Shown here: one piece after another, positions 16,357 through 25,636 of the stretch
Position numbering within the stretch: position 1 is the stretch's first letter
Layout: each line of letters opens with the position of its first letter
Program-made: the position numbers and the translations under genes
The notes under the pieces: model-generated
The model's database searches: none
The model's input: the letters and a program-made list of their open reading frames with translations, nothing else
What the model was told of the DNA's origin: nothing
NCBI GenBank assembly: GCA_963836405.1
Contig: CAWIJL010000010.1
Coordinates: forward strand, 62,001-126,000
Source: CAWIJJ01 sp963836405
GTDB taxonomy: Bacteria > Acidobacteriota > Terriglobia > Bryobacterales > Bryobacteraceae
Direction of reading: 5' to 3'
DNA: 64,000 bases

Positions 16357-16889
16357 GCTCCCCTCTCGTCGGATTGGCGCAGGCGGCCGAGCAAAAACTT
16401 CCTGCCCTCGACCCGCACGTCATAGCGGTCCAGAGGACGCGGCGCGGGGCCGGCAGTGACGTGCCCGTCCACCGCGAACAGGGAATTGTGACAGGGGCAG
16501 ACGAACTGGTTGCGGCTCTGCTCCCAGTGGTAGGCGCAGCCGAGGTGGGTACACTGCGGTCCGAAAGCGACAACGCTGTTGTCGGCCTGCTTCAGCACCC
16601 AGGCGGTGCTCTTTTCACTGATGATTTTCCAGCCGTCCACACGGTTCCGCCGGAAGGCCATTTCCAGGGGCGTGCCGGAGGCGAGCTGGTTCACATCGCC
16701 GACTTCGACCCATTCCTCTTCCTTGGCCGGTTTGGGAGGCAGGAAGAGATAGAACAACGCGGGCGCGCCGAGAGCCGCCGCGATCAACCCCCAGAGCGCG
16801 TAGATTGCGCCGACGTAAAAGCTGCGGCGGCTTACCTCCGGTGCGGCCAAACCTGCCATTTCCTTATGGTATTCGGGCAAACCCGGCAT
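16353..16889 (-). CDS. Rieske [2Fe-2S] protein of the cytochrome bc complex
   Basis: A 178-residue iron-sulfur subunit. An N-terminal RRSF motif (21-24) precedes one membrane helix (about 26-50), which may serve as an uncleaved Tat-type anchor. The cluster-binding motifs are CTHLGC (C113, H115, C118) and CPCHNS (C131, C133, H134), so all four ligands and both disulfide Cys are present. It is the first gene of a two-gene unit with the cytochrome b fusion (4 bp overlap). It takes electrons from quinol at the b subunit and passes them to heme c. Confidence 0.96.
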   Translation of the reverse strand: MPGLPEYHKEMAGLAAPEVSRRSFYVGAIYALWGLIAAALGAPALFYLFLPPKPAKEEEWVEVGDVNQLASGTPLEMAFRRNRVDGWKIISEKSTAWVLKQADNSVVAFGPQCTHLGCAYHWEQSRNQFVCPCHNSLFAVDGHVTAGPAPRPLDRYDVRVEGRKFLLGRLRQSDERGA

Positions 16890-16925
16890 GATGTGTCGCA
16901 GTTGTATAAGATTTGCAAAAACGCG

Positions 16926-19900
16926 CTAGCGCGCCCCTCCTCTGCCGCCGGGCGCGGCCGGCAGGACGATGGCCGGGAGATTCGCCTGTTTCAGGCCGGC
17001 ATTCAACGCGGCGAGTCCGGCGCCTTTCAAAGCGGCCCAATCCTGGCGCAGTCTGGCAATGGATGAGTGCCGCTCGCGCACCGCGGCGGCGAGTTGAGAG
17101 GTGGGAGCGACATCGGCCGCCTCCAGCATGCGCATCAACGCCGTGATGGAGCCGGTGGCGCTCGATAGCGTTTCGGGGCCGCTGCCCGCCGCTCCCCGGC
17201 CCCCGCCACCTCCGCGCCCGCCGCCGCCGGAGGCGCCCTCGATGGCTCCCGCTTTGGCGTCGAAGGCAGCAATCGCATCTGCCGCGGCGCCGCTCGCGGA
17301 GGAGCGCGCCTGGCGCAGTTGCGCCCGCAGGGAACGGACTTCGGAGAGAGCCTGCGAGACGCCGACCGCATCATCATACATTTGTTTCGAAAGCGTCGAT
17401 TGCCGCTGAATGCCGAGGGGTGTGGTCTTGACGCGCGGATCCATCTTCACGGTGAGTGGTTGCGAATAGCTCTTGCCGTCCACGGTGAGGCGGACGGTAT
17501 AGCGGCCGGGCGCGGCCCAGATGGAGGTGATGGACGGCACGGTATCGTGCGCGATGGCCTGCATGGGGTAACCGCCGCCGCGGCCGCCCGAGGCGAGCGG
17601 GCTGTAGTGCATGTCCCACAGCCAGCGATGCATCCCGGGGCCGGCGGAGAGGCCTTGCGGAGGCCGCACCCAATAAGACGGAATGGCGAGCGTGGCCAGA
17701 TCGGGTGTTTGCACCGGGTCCGCGCTCGAGTAGCGCCGCACCAGAGCCCCGGCGGCGTCCAGGATTTCGAGGGTGACGGACGATGAGGGCGCGCTGCCCA
17801 GGTAGTAGTCGAGGATGGCTCCATCGGGCGGATTCGGCATGCCGGGTTCATCCGCAGGCAGGGGCGTGTCGGTATTCATATTCCAGCGGACCCGCACCGC
17901 GTCCTGCGGCTTGAACAGAACCGCCGGGGCCGACGCGGTTTCGTCCCTGACCTGGCGGAGCGGGGTGATGTCGTCGAGAATCCAGAAGCCGCGGCCGTGC
18001 GTGGCGGCTACCAGGTCGTCGTCCTTGACGATGATGTCGCGCACGGAACTGGCCGCCATGTTGAGGCGCAGGGACTGCCAGTTGCCGCCGTCATCGAACG
18101 AGACCCAGACTTCGCGCTCGGTAGCTGCGAACAGCAGGCCCTTGCGCCGCGGGTCTTCGCGAACGGCGTTGACGGGCGCGACCTCGGGGATGCCGGTTAC
18201 GATTTCGGTCCACGTCTTTCCGCCGTCGTGGGTGCGGAAAATGTGCGGGCGCATGTCGTCGAGTCGGATGGTGTTGATGGCGGCGTAGGCGGTGAGCGGG
18301 TCGAAGCGCCCGGCGTCGATGACCGACACCTTCATCCACGGTTTCAGGGCGGGCGGCGTGACGTCTTTCCAGGTGCGGCCGCCATCGGCTGTGGTGTGGA
18401 TGAGGCCGTCGTCCGTGCCGGCCCAGATGCGGTTCACGTCAAGCGGCGAGGGAGCGACGGCATAGATGACGCCGCGCTGCGAAGGCTGGGCCGAGGGCTG
18501 CTCGCGGTACTTGCCAACGGTGGCGGGGATCTCCCAGGTTTTGCGCGTCAGGTCCGGACTGACCTGGGTCCAGCTATTGCCGCGATCGGCGGTCTTCCAC
18601 AGGGTGTTGGCGGCGAAGAAGAGGAGGTGCGGATCGGCTTCCGAGAAGACCACCGGAGCGGTGCGAACGGTGCGGTAATCGGCGGGGCGGACGGGCTTGG
18701 GCGCGACGTTGACCACCTGGCCGGTGCGGCGGTCGTAGCGGGTCAGTTTGCCGCCGAAGACGATGTCGGGGTCGAGCGGATCGGGCACCGCATAGCCATA
18801 CTCTTCGACTCCTACCGGATGCCATTCGCGGAAGGTGATCTGGCCGTCGGGGCCGCGGCTCGAAACGCAGGCCGATCCGCTCTCCTGCTGTCCGCTGCAC
18901 ACACGGTAAGGGAAGGCGTTGTCGGCGTTGGCGTGATAAAGCTGCGCGGTGGACTGGTTGTACCACGAACTCCAGCTTTCGCCGCCGTTCACGGTGATGA
19001 CGGCGCCCTGGTCGCTGGCCATCAGGATGATGTCGGGATTATTGGGGTTGATCCAGCCGCGCTGGTAGTCGTCGCCGCCGGGCGCGCCGCGGAGAGCCGT
19101 CCAGGTGCGGCCGCCGTCCGCGGACTTCCATGCCACCACGCTGGTGCTGTAGACGATATCCGGATCTTTCGGATCGACCATGAGGAAGGGCACGTCGCCG
19201 CCGCCGATCCGGGCCGCGGGACGATTGTCGTTGGTGATGTGCTGCCAGTGTTCGCCGGCGTCGTCGGTGCGGTAGATGCCGACGCCGTTGCCGCTGGCCA
19301 GAACGGTGTACAGCCGCTTGGGGTCGCTGGGGGCGATGGCCAGGTTGGCCTGTACATACCCGCCGGGCCCATCCGGAATGCCCTGCGAGAGAACGCGCCA
19401 GGTAGTGCCGCCGTCGGTGGATTTGAACACTCCGCCGCCGGGGCCGGTCCATGCGGCGTTTTCCCAAGGGCCCTGGCGCGCTTCCCAGAGGGATGCGTAA
19501 ACGGTCTGGGGATTGGCCGGATCGATGACGACGTCATTGCCGCCGACGTTGGGATCGTTGCCGAGGACCTTTTCAAAGGTGCGGCCGCCGTCGGTGGAGC
19601 GAAAGATGCCGCGCTCGGTGTTGGGTCCGTACGGGTGGCCCAGGACGGCCACGAAGAGGCGATCGGGATTGCGCGGGTCCACGGCGATCTGCGGGATCTG
19701 CTGCCCGTCGCGAAGGCCGAGGTGGGTCCAGGACTTGCCGGCATCGGTGGACTTGTAAATGCCGTCGCCGGTGGAAAGGTCGGGCCGCTGCAAGCCTTCG
19801 CCGCTGCCAACGTAGACGATGTCGGGATTCGAGGGAGCCACGGTGACCGCGCCGATCGAACCGGTGGGCTGGTCATCGAAAACGGACGTCCAGGTTCGGC

Positions 19901-20111
19901 CGTAATCGGTGGTCTTCCAGACGCCGCCGTTGCACACGCCGATGTAGAACACATTCGGCTGCGCGGCGACACCGGCGGCGGACTTGGTGCGACCTCCGCG
20001 CTGCGGTCCGATGTTTCTCCAGCGGAGCTCGGAAAAAAGTTTCGGGTCGAGGGGCGAGGCGAAGGCGGCGGTAGCAGCCAGGACCAGCACAAGCGCGCGA
20101 CATTTCCTCAT
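16926..20111 (-). CDS. Large secreted Asp-box (BNR/sortilin-like) beta-propeller protein
   Basis: A 1061-residue exported protein starting at ATG 20111 with a signal peptide (RALVLVLAATAAFASP). Residues about 30-780 hold at least ten Asp-box motifs of the form S/T-x-D-x-G-x-T-W (for example TTDYGRTWTS, STDAGKSWTH, STDGGTTWRV, TADGGRTWKD, THDGGKTWTE), as in VPS10/sortilin and photosystem assembly factor-like propellers. A C-terminal beta-sandwich segment resembling a FlgD-type Ig fold (PVQTP... GRYTVRLTVDGKSY) follows, then a helical end with a Gly/Arg-rich tract. Such proteins are common in acidobacterial secretomes and may bind or hydrolyse glycans; no active-site set is recognisable. The frame stays open upstream of 20111 but that part overlaps the M13 gene. 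Confidence 0.85.
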   Translation of the reverse strand: MRKCRALVLVLAATAAFASPLDPKLFSELRWRNIGPQRGGRTKSAAGVAAQPNVFYIGVCNGGVWKTTDYGRTWTSVFDDQPTGSIGAVTVAPSNPDIVYVGSGEGLQRPDLSTGDGIYKSTDAGKSWTHLGLRDGQQIPQIAVDPRNPDRLFVAVLGHPYGPNTERGIFRSTDGGRTFEKVLGNDPNVGGNDVVIDPANPQTVYASLWEARQGPWENAAWTGPGGGVFKSTDGGTTWRVLSQGIPDGPGGYVQANLAIAPSDPKRLYTVLASGNGVGIYRTDDAGEHWQHITNDNRPAARIGGGDVPFLMVDPKDPDIVYSTSVVAWKSADGGRTWTALRGAPGGDDYQRGWINPNNPDIILMASDQGAVITVNGGESWSSWYNQSTAQLYHANADNAFPYRVCSGQQESGSACVSSRGPDGQITFREWHPVGVEEYGYAVPDPLDPDIVFGGKLTRYDRRTGQVVNVAPKPVRPADYRTVRTAPVVFSEADPHLLFFAANTLWKTADRGNSWTQVSPDLTRKTWEIPATVGKYREQPSAQPSQRGVIYAVAPSPLDVNRIWAGTDDGLIHTTADGGRTWKDVTPPALKPWMKVSVIDAGRFDPLTAYAAINTIRLDDMRPHIFRTHDGGKTWTEIVTGIPEVAPVNAVREDPRRKGLLFAATEREVWVSFDDGGNWQSLRLNMAASSVRDIIVKDDDLVAATHGRGFWILDDITPLRQVRDETASAPAVLFKPQDAVRVRWNMNTDTPLPADEPGMPNPPDGAILDYYLGSAPSSSVTLEILDAAGALVRRYSSADPVQTPDLATLAIPSYWVRPPQGLSAGPGMHRWLWDMHYSPLASGGRGGGYPMQAIAHDTVPSITSIWAAPGRYTVRLTVDGKSYSQPLTVKMDPRVKTTPLGIQRQSTLSKQMYDDAVGVSQALSEVRSLRAQLRQARSSASGAAADAIAAFDAKAGAIEGASGGGGRGGGGGRGAAGSGPETLSSATGSITALMRMLEAADVAPTSQLAAAVRERHSSIARLRQDWAALKGAGLAALNAGLKQANLPAIVLPAAPGGRGGAR

Positions 20112-20205
20112 GTATGAAATATACCCGAGTGGTGGGTTCGCTCGTTCCGAAGTGCGGACAGGAGCGACGCATCGCTGAGCTAGATTGAAGAGAGAGGTGC
20201 TCGTT

Positions 20206-22287
20206 TTGCGTAAGCTTTTCGTCTTTGCCGGCTTGTGTTTCTCCACTGTTTTCGCCCAGAATCCGCCGCCCAAGGCTCCCCAGCATCCGGCGCCGGTTCC
20301 GGCTGCGAAGCCTGTGCCCGAACGGCCGGCCGCCGCCACGCCGCTGCGCTTCGACATCAAAGCGCTCGACCGTTCCGCGAACCCGTGCGCCGACTTCTTC
20401 CAGTATGCCTGCGGCGGGTGGATCAAGAACAATCCCATCCCCCCGGACCAGTCGCGCTGGGGGCGATTTTCCGAACTCGAGGAGCGCAATCGCGAAGTGC
20501 TGCGCAATATTCTCGAGAACGCCTCGCATGATAATGTCTCGCGCGATGCGATCACGCGGCAGATCGGCGATTACTATGCTGCCTGCATGGATGTGAAGAG
20601 CATCGATGCCAAGGGCCTCAAGCCGGTGGAGCCGATGCTGAACCGGATCCGCGGGCTGACGGAAAAGTCGCAGCTCGCGGCGGAGATTGCGAGCCTCCAC
20701 CGCGTGCAAATTCCTGCGCTGTTCGATTTCACTTCGGGCCAGGATTTCAAGAATTCCTCGGCGGTAATCGCGCAGTTCGACCAGGGCGGCCTGGGGATGC
20801 CGGACCGCGATTACTACCTGAAGGACGATCCCAAATCGGTCGAGATCCGCCAGAAGTACATCGCCCACGTGCAACGGATGTTCGAGCTTGCCGGGCGCAC
20901 GCCGGCGCAGGCCAAGGCCGCCGCCGGCGCGGTGATGCGCATCGAAGCGGCGCTGGCCAAGGGATCGCTCGACCGCGTGTCGCGGCGGGATCCCGAGAAG
21001 GTGTATCACAAGATGACGAAGGCGGAACTCGAGAAGTTGGGGCCGAACTTCGGCTGGCAGGCGTACTTTACCGACACGGGCGCACCGGCATTCCGCGACA
21101 TCAACGTGGCGCCTCCCGATTTCGTGAAAGCGGTGAACGCGGAGATTCAGAACGCGAGTCTGGACGACTGGAAGACGTATTTGACGTGGCACGTGCTGCA
21201 CTCGGAGGCCGTGCTGCTGCCCGAGCCGTTTGTACAGGAGGATTTCAATTTCTACGGCAAGACGCTGACCGGCGCCACGGAACTGCGTCCGCGCTGGAAG
21301 CGCTGCGTGGACTATACGGACAACCAGTTGGGCGAGGCGCTGGGCCGGAAGTTTGTGGAGCGCACGTTCGGCGCGGAAGGCAAGGAGCGCACGCTGAAGA
21401 TGGTGGACGCTCTTGAAAAGGCGCTGGCCGAGGATTTGCGGACGATTTCCTGGATGACGCCGGCGACGAAAGAGAAGGCGCTGGTGAAGCTGAAGGCGAT
21501 CACCAACAAGATCGGCTACCCGGAAAAGTGGCGCGACTATTCGAGCGTGACGATCCGGCGCGACGACGCGATCGGCAACAGCGACCGGGCGTCGGCATTC
21601 GAATTCCAGCGGCAGCTTGCCAAGATCGGCAAGCCGGTGGACCGCACCGAATGGGAAATGACGCCGCCGACGGTCAACGCCTATTACGACCCGCTGATGA
21701 ACAACATCAATTTCCCGGCAGGCATTCTGCAACCGCCGTTCTACGACAACAGCATGGACGACGCGGTGAATTTCGGGGGCATCGGCATGGTCATCGGACA
21801 CGAGTTGACGCACGGCTTCGACGACGAAGGGCGGCAGTTCGATGCCAAGGGGAACCTGGAGGACTGGTGGACCGCGGCGGACGCGAAGGAATTCAACCAG
21901 CGCGCGGCCTGCGTGGCGGACGAATATTCGAGTTTCGCGGTCGCGCCGGGAGTTTACGTCAACGGCAAGCTCACGCTGGGCGAGAACACGGCGGACAACG
22001 GGGGCGTGCGGATTGCGCTGATGGCGCTGATGAACACGCTGGCCGGAAAAGCGCAGCCCAAAATCGACGGCTTCACGCCGGAGCAACGCTTCTTCCTGTC
22101 GTTCGGGCAGGTGTGGTGTTCCAACACGCGCGAAGAGGCGCTCCGGCTGATGGTGCAGACGAACCCGCACTCCCCCGCGCGCTTCCGCGTGAACGGGGTG
22201 GTCCAGAACATGCCGGAGTTCCAGAAGGCGTTTTCGTGCCAGCCGGCGCAGCCGATGGTCAAGACCAACGCCTGCCGGGTGTGGTAA
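20206..22287 (+). CDS. M13 family zinc metallopeptidase (PepO/neprilysin-like)
   Basis: A 693-residue secreted endopeptidase. The start is taken as TTG 20206 (LRKLFVFAGLCFSTVFAQ, a signal peptide), 6 nt after AGAGAGGTG; the frame is open from TTG 20185. A Pro/Ala-rich linker precedes the Peptidase_M13_N domain (DFFQYACGGW). The catalytic domain has NAYYDP, the zinc motif HELTH (codons 21799-21813), the third ligand in ENTAD (21982-21996), and the family's characteristic C-terminal CRVW. All catalytic residues are intact. It is divergent from the Asp-box protein and followed by a kinase-like lipoprotein gene; it probably degrades oligopeptides in the periplasm or outside. Confidence 0.95.
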   Translation: MRKLFVFAGLCFSTVFAQNPPPKAPQHPAPVPAAKPVPERPAAATPLRFDIKALDRSANPCADFFQYACGGWIKNNPIPPDQSRWGRFSELEERNREVLRNILENASHDNVSRDAITRQIGDYYAACMDVKSIDAKGLKPVEPMLNRIRGLTEKSQLAAEIASLHRVQIPALFDFTSGQDFKNSSAVIAQFDQGGLGMPDRDYYLKDDPKSVEIRQKYIAHVQRMFELAGRTPAQAKAAAGAVMRIEAALAKGSLDRVSRRDPEKVYHKMTKAELEKLGPNFGWQAYFTDTGAPAFRDINVAPPDFVKAVNAEIQNASLDDWKTYLTWHVLHSEAVLLPEPFVQEDFNFYGKTLTGATELRPRWKRCVDYTDNQLGEALGRKFVERTFGAEGKERTLKMVDALEKALAEDLRTISWMTPATKEKALVKLKAITNKIGYPEKWRDYSSVTIRRDDAIGNSDRASAFEFQRQLAKIGKPVDRTEWEMTPPTVNAYYDPLMNNINFPAGILQPPFYDNSMDDAVNFGGIGMVIGHELTHGFDDEGRQFDAKGNLEDWWTAADAKEFNQRAACVADEYSSFAVAPGVYVNGKLTLGENTADNGGVRIALMALMNTLAGKAQPKIDGFTPEQRFFLSFGQVWCSNTREEALRLMVQTNPHSPARFRVNGVVQNMPEFQKAFSCQPAQPMVKTNACRVW

Positions 22288-22339
22288 TCCGCACGCACGG
22301 CGCGCGCCGCGGCCCGAAATTTGCTCTCGCACGGCTGCA

Positions 22340-23104
22340 ATGCAGGTGCGTGTCCTCTTCGCGATTTTGATTCTGGGGTGTTCCGCGGTTCAAAGCGGGA
22401 CGGGGCCGTGGACGCCAGCGGAGGAGGAAATCTTTCTTGCCAGGGCGGCGATTCAGTCGCTGTCGAAGGTGGCCAAGGGAATCAACGGGTCGGCCAAGGC
22501 GGTGCTGAGCGACGGCAGGCGCACGCATGAGGCGCACGTGCAGTGGGTGGATATTTACCAGCCGCTCTTCAAAGGCAAGGACGGTTCGGAGGAGCGCGAC
22601 TTCAGAGATAGCTGGAAGTTCAACGTAGCGGCATACCGGCTGGCGAAACTGCTGCGGCTGACCGACATGGTGCCGGTGTCGGTGGCGCGCCTGGTGGACG
22701 GCAAGCCTGCGTCCGTGGACTGGTGGGCCGACGACGTGATCATGGACGAGAAGGAGCGGCTGCGGCGCGGCCTGCGCCCGCCGGACGTTCCGCGCTGGAA
22801 CGACCAGATGGACACCATTCGCATCTTCGACCAGTTGATCTACAACATGGACCGAAGCCAGGAGAACCTGCTGATCACCAGCGACTGGAAAGTCTGGATG
22901 ATCGACCACACGCGGGCGTTCCGCAAATGGCCTACGCTGCGCAATGCGGACGCGGTGACCCACTGCAGCCCCGGCCTGTTGAGTTCGCTGCGCGGGCTGC
23001 GCCGCCGCGATGTGGCGCGGGAGGCCGGGGCATTCCTCACCGCCGAAGAGATCGACGCCCTGATGGCGCGGCGCGACCTGATTCTGCAAAAACTATCGCG
23101 CTGA
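22340..23104 (+). CDS. Putative lipoprotein with HipA/PI-kinase-like catalytic motifs
   Basis: A 254-residue protein with a lipoprotein signal (LILGC, Cys14). The mature part resembles HipA/phosphatidylinositol 3-/4-kinase-like proteins: FNVAAYRLAKLLRLTDMVPVSVAR (N-lobe helix region), IFDQLIYNMDRSQENLLI with a possible catalytic Asp171 and Asn176, and VWMIDHTRAF with Asp189 in the position of the DFG-type metal ligand. A clear ATP-binding P-loop or Lys is not obvious. If exported, it would act where ATP is scarce, as do the Fam20-type secreted kinases. It may alternatively have lost catalysis. It lies 52 bp after the M13 peptidase and 110 bp before an ADOP permease. Family placement is inference from motifs. 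Confidence 0.65.
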   Translation: MQVRVLFAILILGCSAVQSGTGPWTPAEEEIFLARAAIQSLSKVAKGINGSAKAVLSDGRRTHEAHVQWVDIYQPLFKGKDGSEERDFRDSWKFNVAAYRLAKLLRLTDMVPVSVARLVDGKPASVDWWADDVIMDEKERLRRGLRPPDVPRWNDQMDTIRIFDQLIYNMDRSQENLLITSDWKVWMIDHTRAFRKWPTLRNADAVTHCSPGLLSSLRGLRRRDVAREAGAFLTAEEIDALMARRDLILQKLSR

Positions 23105-23214
23105 GCGGCGTTCGCAAACGAACACACTCGCTCGCATCCGGCCACGCGACGGGACGGCGGGCGTTATAAACAGGCGACTTGTGAGCGGCCCTGCGCGTGC
23201 CGGGGACAACTCCA

Positions 23215-25572
23215 ATGACGCCTCTCGAGCTGAAAATCGCGCTGCGAAGCCTGCGCAAAAGTCCCGGCCTGGTTGCCATCTCCATTCTGTCGCTCGGGTT
23301 GGGAATCGGCCTGAACACGACATTATTCGCGATCTTCCGCACGGTGGTGTTGAAGGGGCCGACGGCGGCCGACGCGGAGCGGCTGGTGCGGATCGAACCG
23401 GGCAACGGCAACCGCATTGCGTACGCGAATTTTCGCGATCTCCGCCCGGGCGACGCGTTCGCGGGGCTCGCTGCCTACTCCATGACGCGCTTCAACCGGA
23501 GAAGCGAAGCGGCGCGTCCGGTGCCCGGCATGTTGATTTCGCCGCGGTTTTTCGATGTGCTGCAGGCGAAGCCCGCAGTTGGCCGCGTCGCGGCTCCCGG
23601 AGAGGAAACGGCGGTGGTCATAACGGCTACGTTCGCCGCGGCGAATGGAGTCACCCCGGGGTCGGAGGTCGAGCTCAATGGTCGAAGCTACACGGTCGTC
23701 GGCATCCTGCCGGAAGATTTCCGCTCCATCGAGGGCGCGCTGGGACCGGACGTGTATGTGCCCGTCAGCCGGCAAACCGCTCCGGCGCTCGACCGCCGCG
23801 ACGCCGGCGTTTCGTTCACGCTGCTGGGCCGGCTCGCCACTGAAGTGTCGCGGCAGCGGGCAGCGGCCTTTCTCACCGCGCAGAACCGCGAACTCGAGCG
23901 GCTTTACCCGAACGTCAATGAGGGGCTCGGGCGCCCCGCGCTGCTGTTCCCGGTGTCCGGACTGGGAAGTTGGGCAACGCGCGGGGCCGGCCCGGGGCAG
24001 ATCCTGGCAATCAGCGCCATTCCCTTCGCGCTGTTTGGAATCCTGCTGCTGATTTCGTGTGCGAACGTCGCGGGGCTACTGGTGGCACGGGGCGCGGGGC
24101 GGAGCCGTGAAATCGCCATTCGCCTCGCGCTGGGCGCCTCGCGATGGCAGGTTATTCGCGCGCTGCTTGCGGAAAGCGCATGGCTCAGCCTGTTCGGATC
24201 CACGGCAGGCTTGCTGCTGGCGGTGTGGCTCTGCGCGATTCTGAGTACGGTGGCGCTTCCGCAGATGCCGCGACCGGTCCAGATCCGGCCGGATTCTACG
24301 CTGCTGTTGTATGCGATGGGCGCGGCGGCGATTGCCACGCTGTTCTGCGGCATCACACCGGCACTGGTTTCCACCCGGACGAATATCGGTGGAAAACTCA
24401 AACAGGCAGAGACCGGGCCGGCGCGTTTCCGCATCCGCAACGCGCTGGTTGTGGGACAGGCGGCGCTCTCGGTATTGCTGCTTTTCGTCTCCGTGCTCTT
24501 TTTGCGCAGCCTGGTGCGGATCACGTCGGTCAACCCTGGATTCGACCTGGATCACACCGCCACCGCGCACATCGAACTCGACCGCGACTATCCGCAGGAC
24601 CGGTATTTTGAATTGGCGGAGCGGGCGCGCGGCGCAGCGGCATCCATGGCCGGAGTTCAATCCGCCACCGTGGCCAGCCTGATTCCGCTCGGCGGGGATT
24701 CCTACACAGCACGGTTCCAGGTCCTGGGGCGGAACGGCAGCGTTCCGGTCGCCTCGTTTATGAGCGTCGGGCCGGATTACTTCCGGACCATGGGAATCGC
24801 CCTGCGGCGCGGCCGCGAATTCACGGCGGCGGACCGGCTGGGAGCTGCGCCGGTGGCGATCGTCAACGAAACCTTCGTTCGCCAATATCAGTTGGGCGAA
24901 AAGGCGTTGGGAACGGGCGTGCGCCTTCCCCGTGAGCCGTGGATGGAGATCGCCGGCGTGGTGGCCGATAGCGATTACTCGTTCTACGGCGAGACCCGGC
25001 AGCCGATCCTCTACCGGCCCTTTTTGCAGAACGGCGGGAACCTCTTTGTGATCATCCGCGGGGGCGGTTCTCCGGCGCGTCTGACCGCTCCGCTGGCGCT
25101 GGCGGCAGGCGCGATCGACGCGCACGCCATTGTAGAGGCCAGGACGATGCGCGACGCCACCAGCCTGGAGCGCTCGTTGCGCAAAATGGGTTCGGCAGTG
25201 CTCGGAACCCTGGGCGCTTTGGGCCTGCTGCTGGCAGCGATCGGACTGTATGGCGTGATGGCGTACCGCGTCCAGCGGCGCACTCCGGAACTGGGAATCC
25301 GGATGGCGCTGGGGGCCTCCGGCGGGCATGTTCTGCGAATGGTGCTGGCCGAGGGTTTGAAGCTGATCGGCGGCGGGGTGGCGGCAGGCATGCTCCTCTC
25401 GCTCGCCGCTGCCAGGCCGCTCGCGTCCTTCATGGGCGGCATTTCGACCTTTGACCCGTTAAGCATTCTCGGCACTTCGGCGGCGCTGCTGCTGGCCGGA
25501 CTGGCAGCCAGTTGGGCGCCCGCCCGGCGGGCGACAAGGGTCGCTCCGATGGCGGCGCTGCGCAACGACTGA
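23215..25572 (+). CDS. ADOP-type ABC transporter permease (FtsX/MacB-like), orphan
   Basis: A 785-residue permease of the acidobacterial duplicated orphan permease family. Two MacB/FtsX halves are visible: helix 1 (LVAISILSLGLGIGLNTTLF), a periplasmic MacB-PCD domain (about residues 50-250), three helices around 260-400, then a second half with its own periplasmic domain and final three helices (GTLGALGLLLAAIGLYGVMA ... AGLAASWAPARRATRVAPM). There is no ATPase gene beside it. The start is ATG 23215; an in-frame GTG lies 18 nt upstream. A TATAAA box (23165-23170) could be its promoter. Substrate unknown; family members are thought to work in export or envelope stress. Confidence 0.9.
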   Translation: MTPLELKIALRSLRKSPGLVAISILSLGLGIGLNTTLFAIFRTVVLKGPTAADAERLVRIEPGNGNRIAYANFRDLRPGDAFAGLAAYSMTRFNRRSEAARPVPGMLISPRFFDVLQAKPAVGRVAAPGEETAVVITATFAAANGVTPGSEVELNGRSYTVVGILPEDFRSIEGALGPDVYVPVSRQTAPALDRRDAGVSFTLLGRLATEVSRQRAAAFLTAQNRELERLYPNVNEGLGRPALLFPVSGLGSWATRGAGPGQILAISAIPFALFGILLLISCANVAGLLVARGAGRSREIAIRLALGASRWQVIRALLAESAWLSLFGSTAGLLLAVWLCAILSTVALPQMPRPVQIRPDSTLLLYAMGAAAIATLFCGITPALVSTRTNIGGKLKQAETGPARFRIRNALVVGQAALSVLLLFVSVLFLRSLVRITSVNPGFDLDHTATAHIELDRDYPQDRYFELAERARGAAASMAGVQSATVASLIPLGGDSYTARFQVLGRNGSVPVASFMSVGPDYFRTMGIALRRGREFTAADRLGAAPVAIVNETFVRQYQLGEKALGTGVRLPREPWMEIAGVVADSDYSFYGETRQPILYRPFLQNGGNLFVIIRGGGSPARLTAPLALAAGAIDAHAIVEARTMRDATSLERSLRKMGSAVLGTLGALGLLLAAIGLYGVMAYRVQRRTPELGIRMALGASGGHVLRMVLAEGLKLIGGGVAAGMLLSLAAARPLASFMGGISTFDPLSILGTSAALLLAGLAASWAPARRATRVAPMAALRND

Positions 25573-25600
25573 CAATTTCGGCTGTAACCGAAAATTTCCC

Positions 25601-25636
25601 TTGACACGCGGGAAGTTTAGTACTAATAAATTAGTA
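25601..25636 (+). promoter_or_regulatory. Promoter and overlapping operator dyads of the blaI-like gene
   Basis: TTGACA (25601-25606) lies 17 bp before TAATAA (25624-25629), which would put the start site at the ATG at 25636. Two dyads overlap this region: the perfect palindrome TTAGTACTAA (25617-25626) and TACTAAT-AA-ATTAGTA (25621-25636). BlaI/MecI repressors bind short dyads over their own promoters, so autorepression is likely. Confidence 0.7.

Noticed and set aside
17997..20117. Long plus-strand open frame (about 706 codons)
   Set aside because: Mirror of the Asp-box gene; the repeats on the opposite strand explain its regularity.
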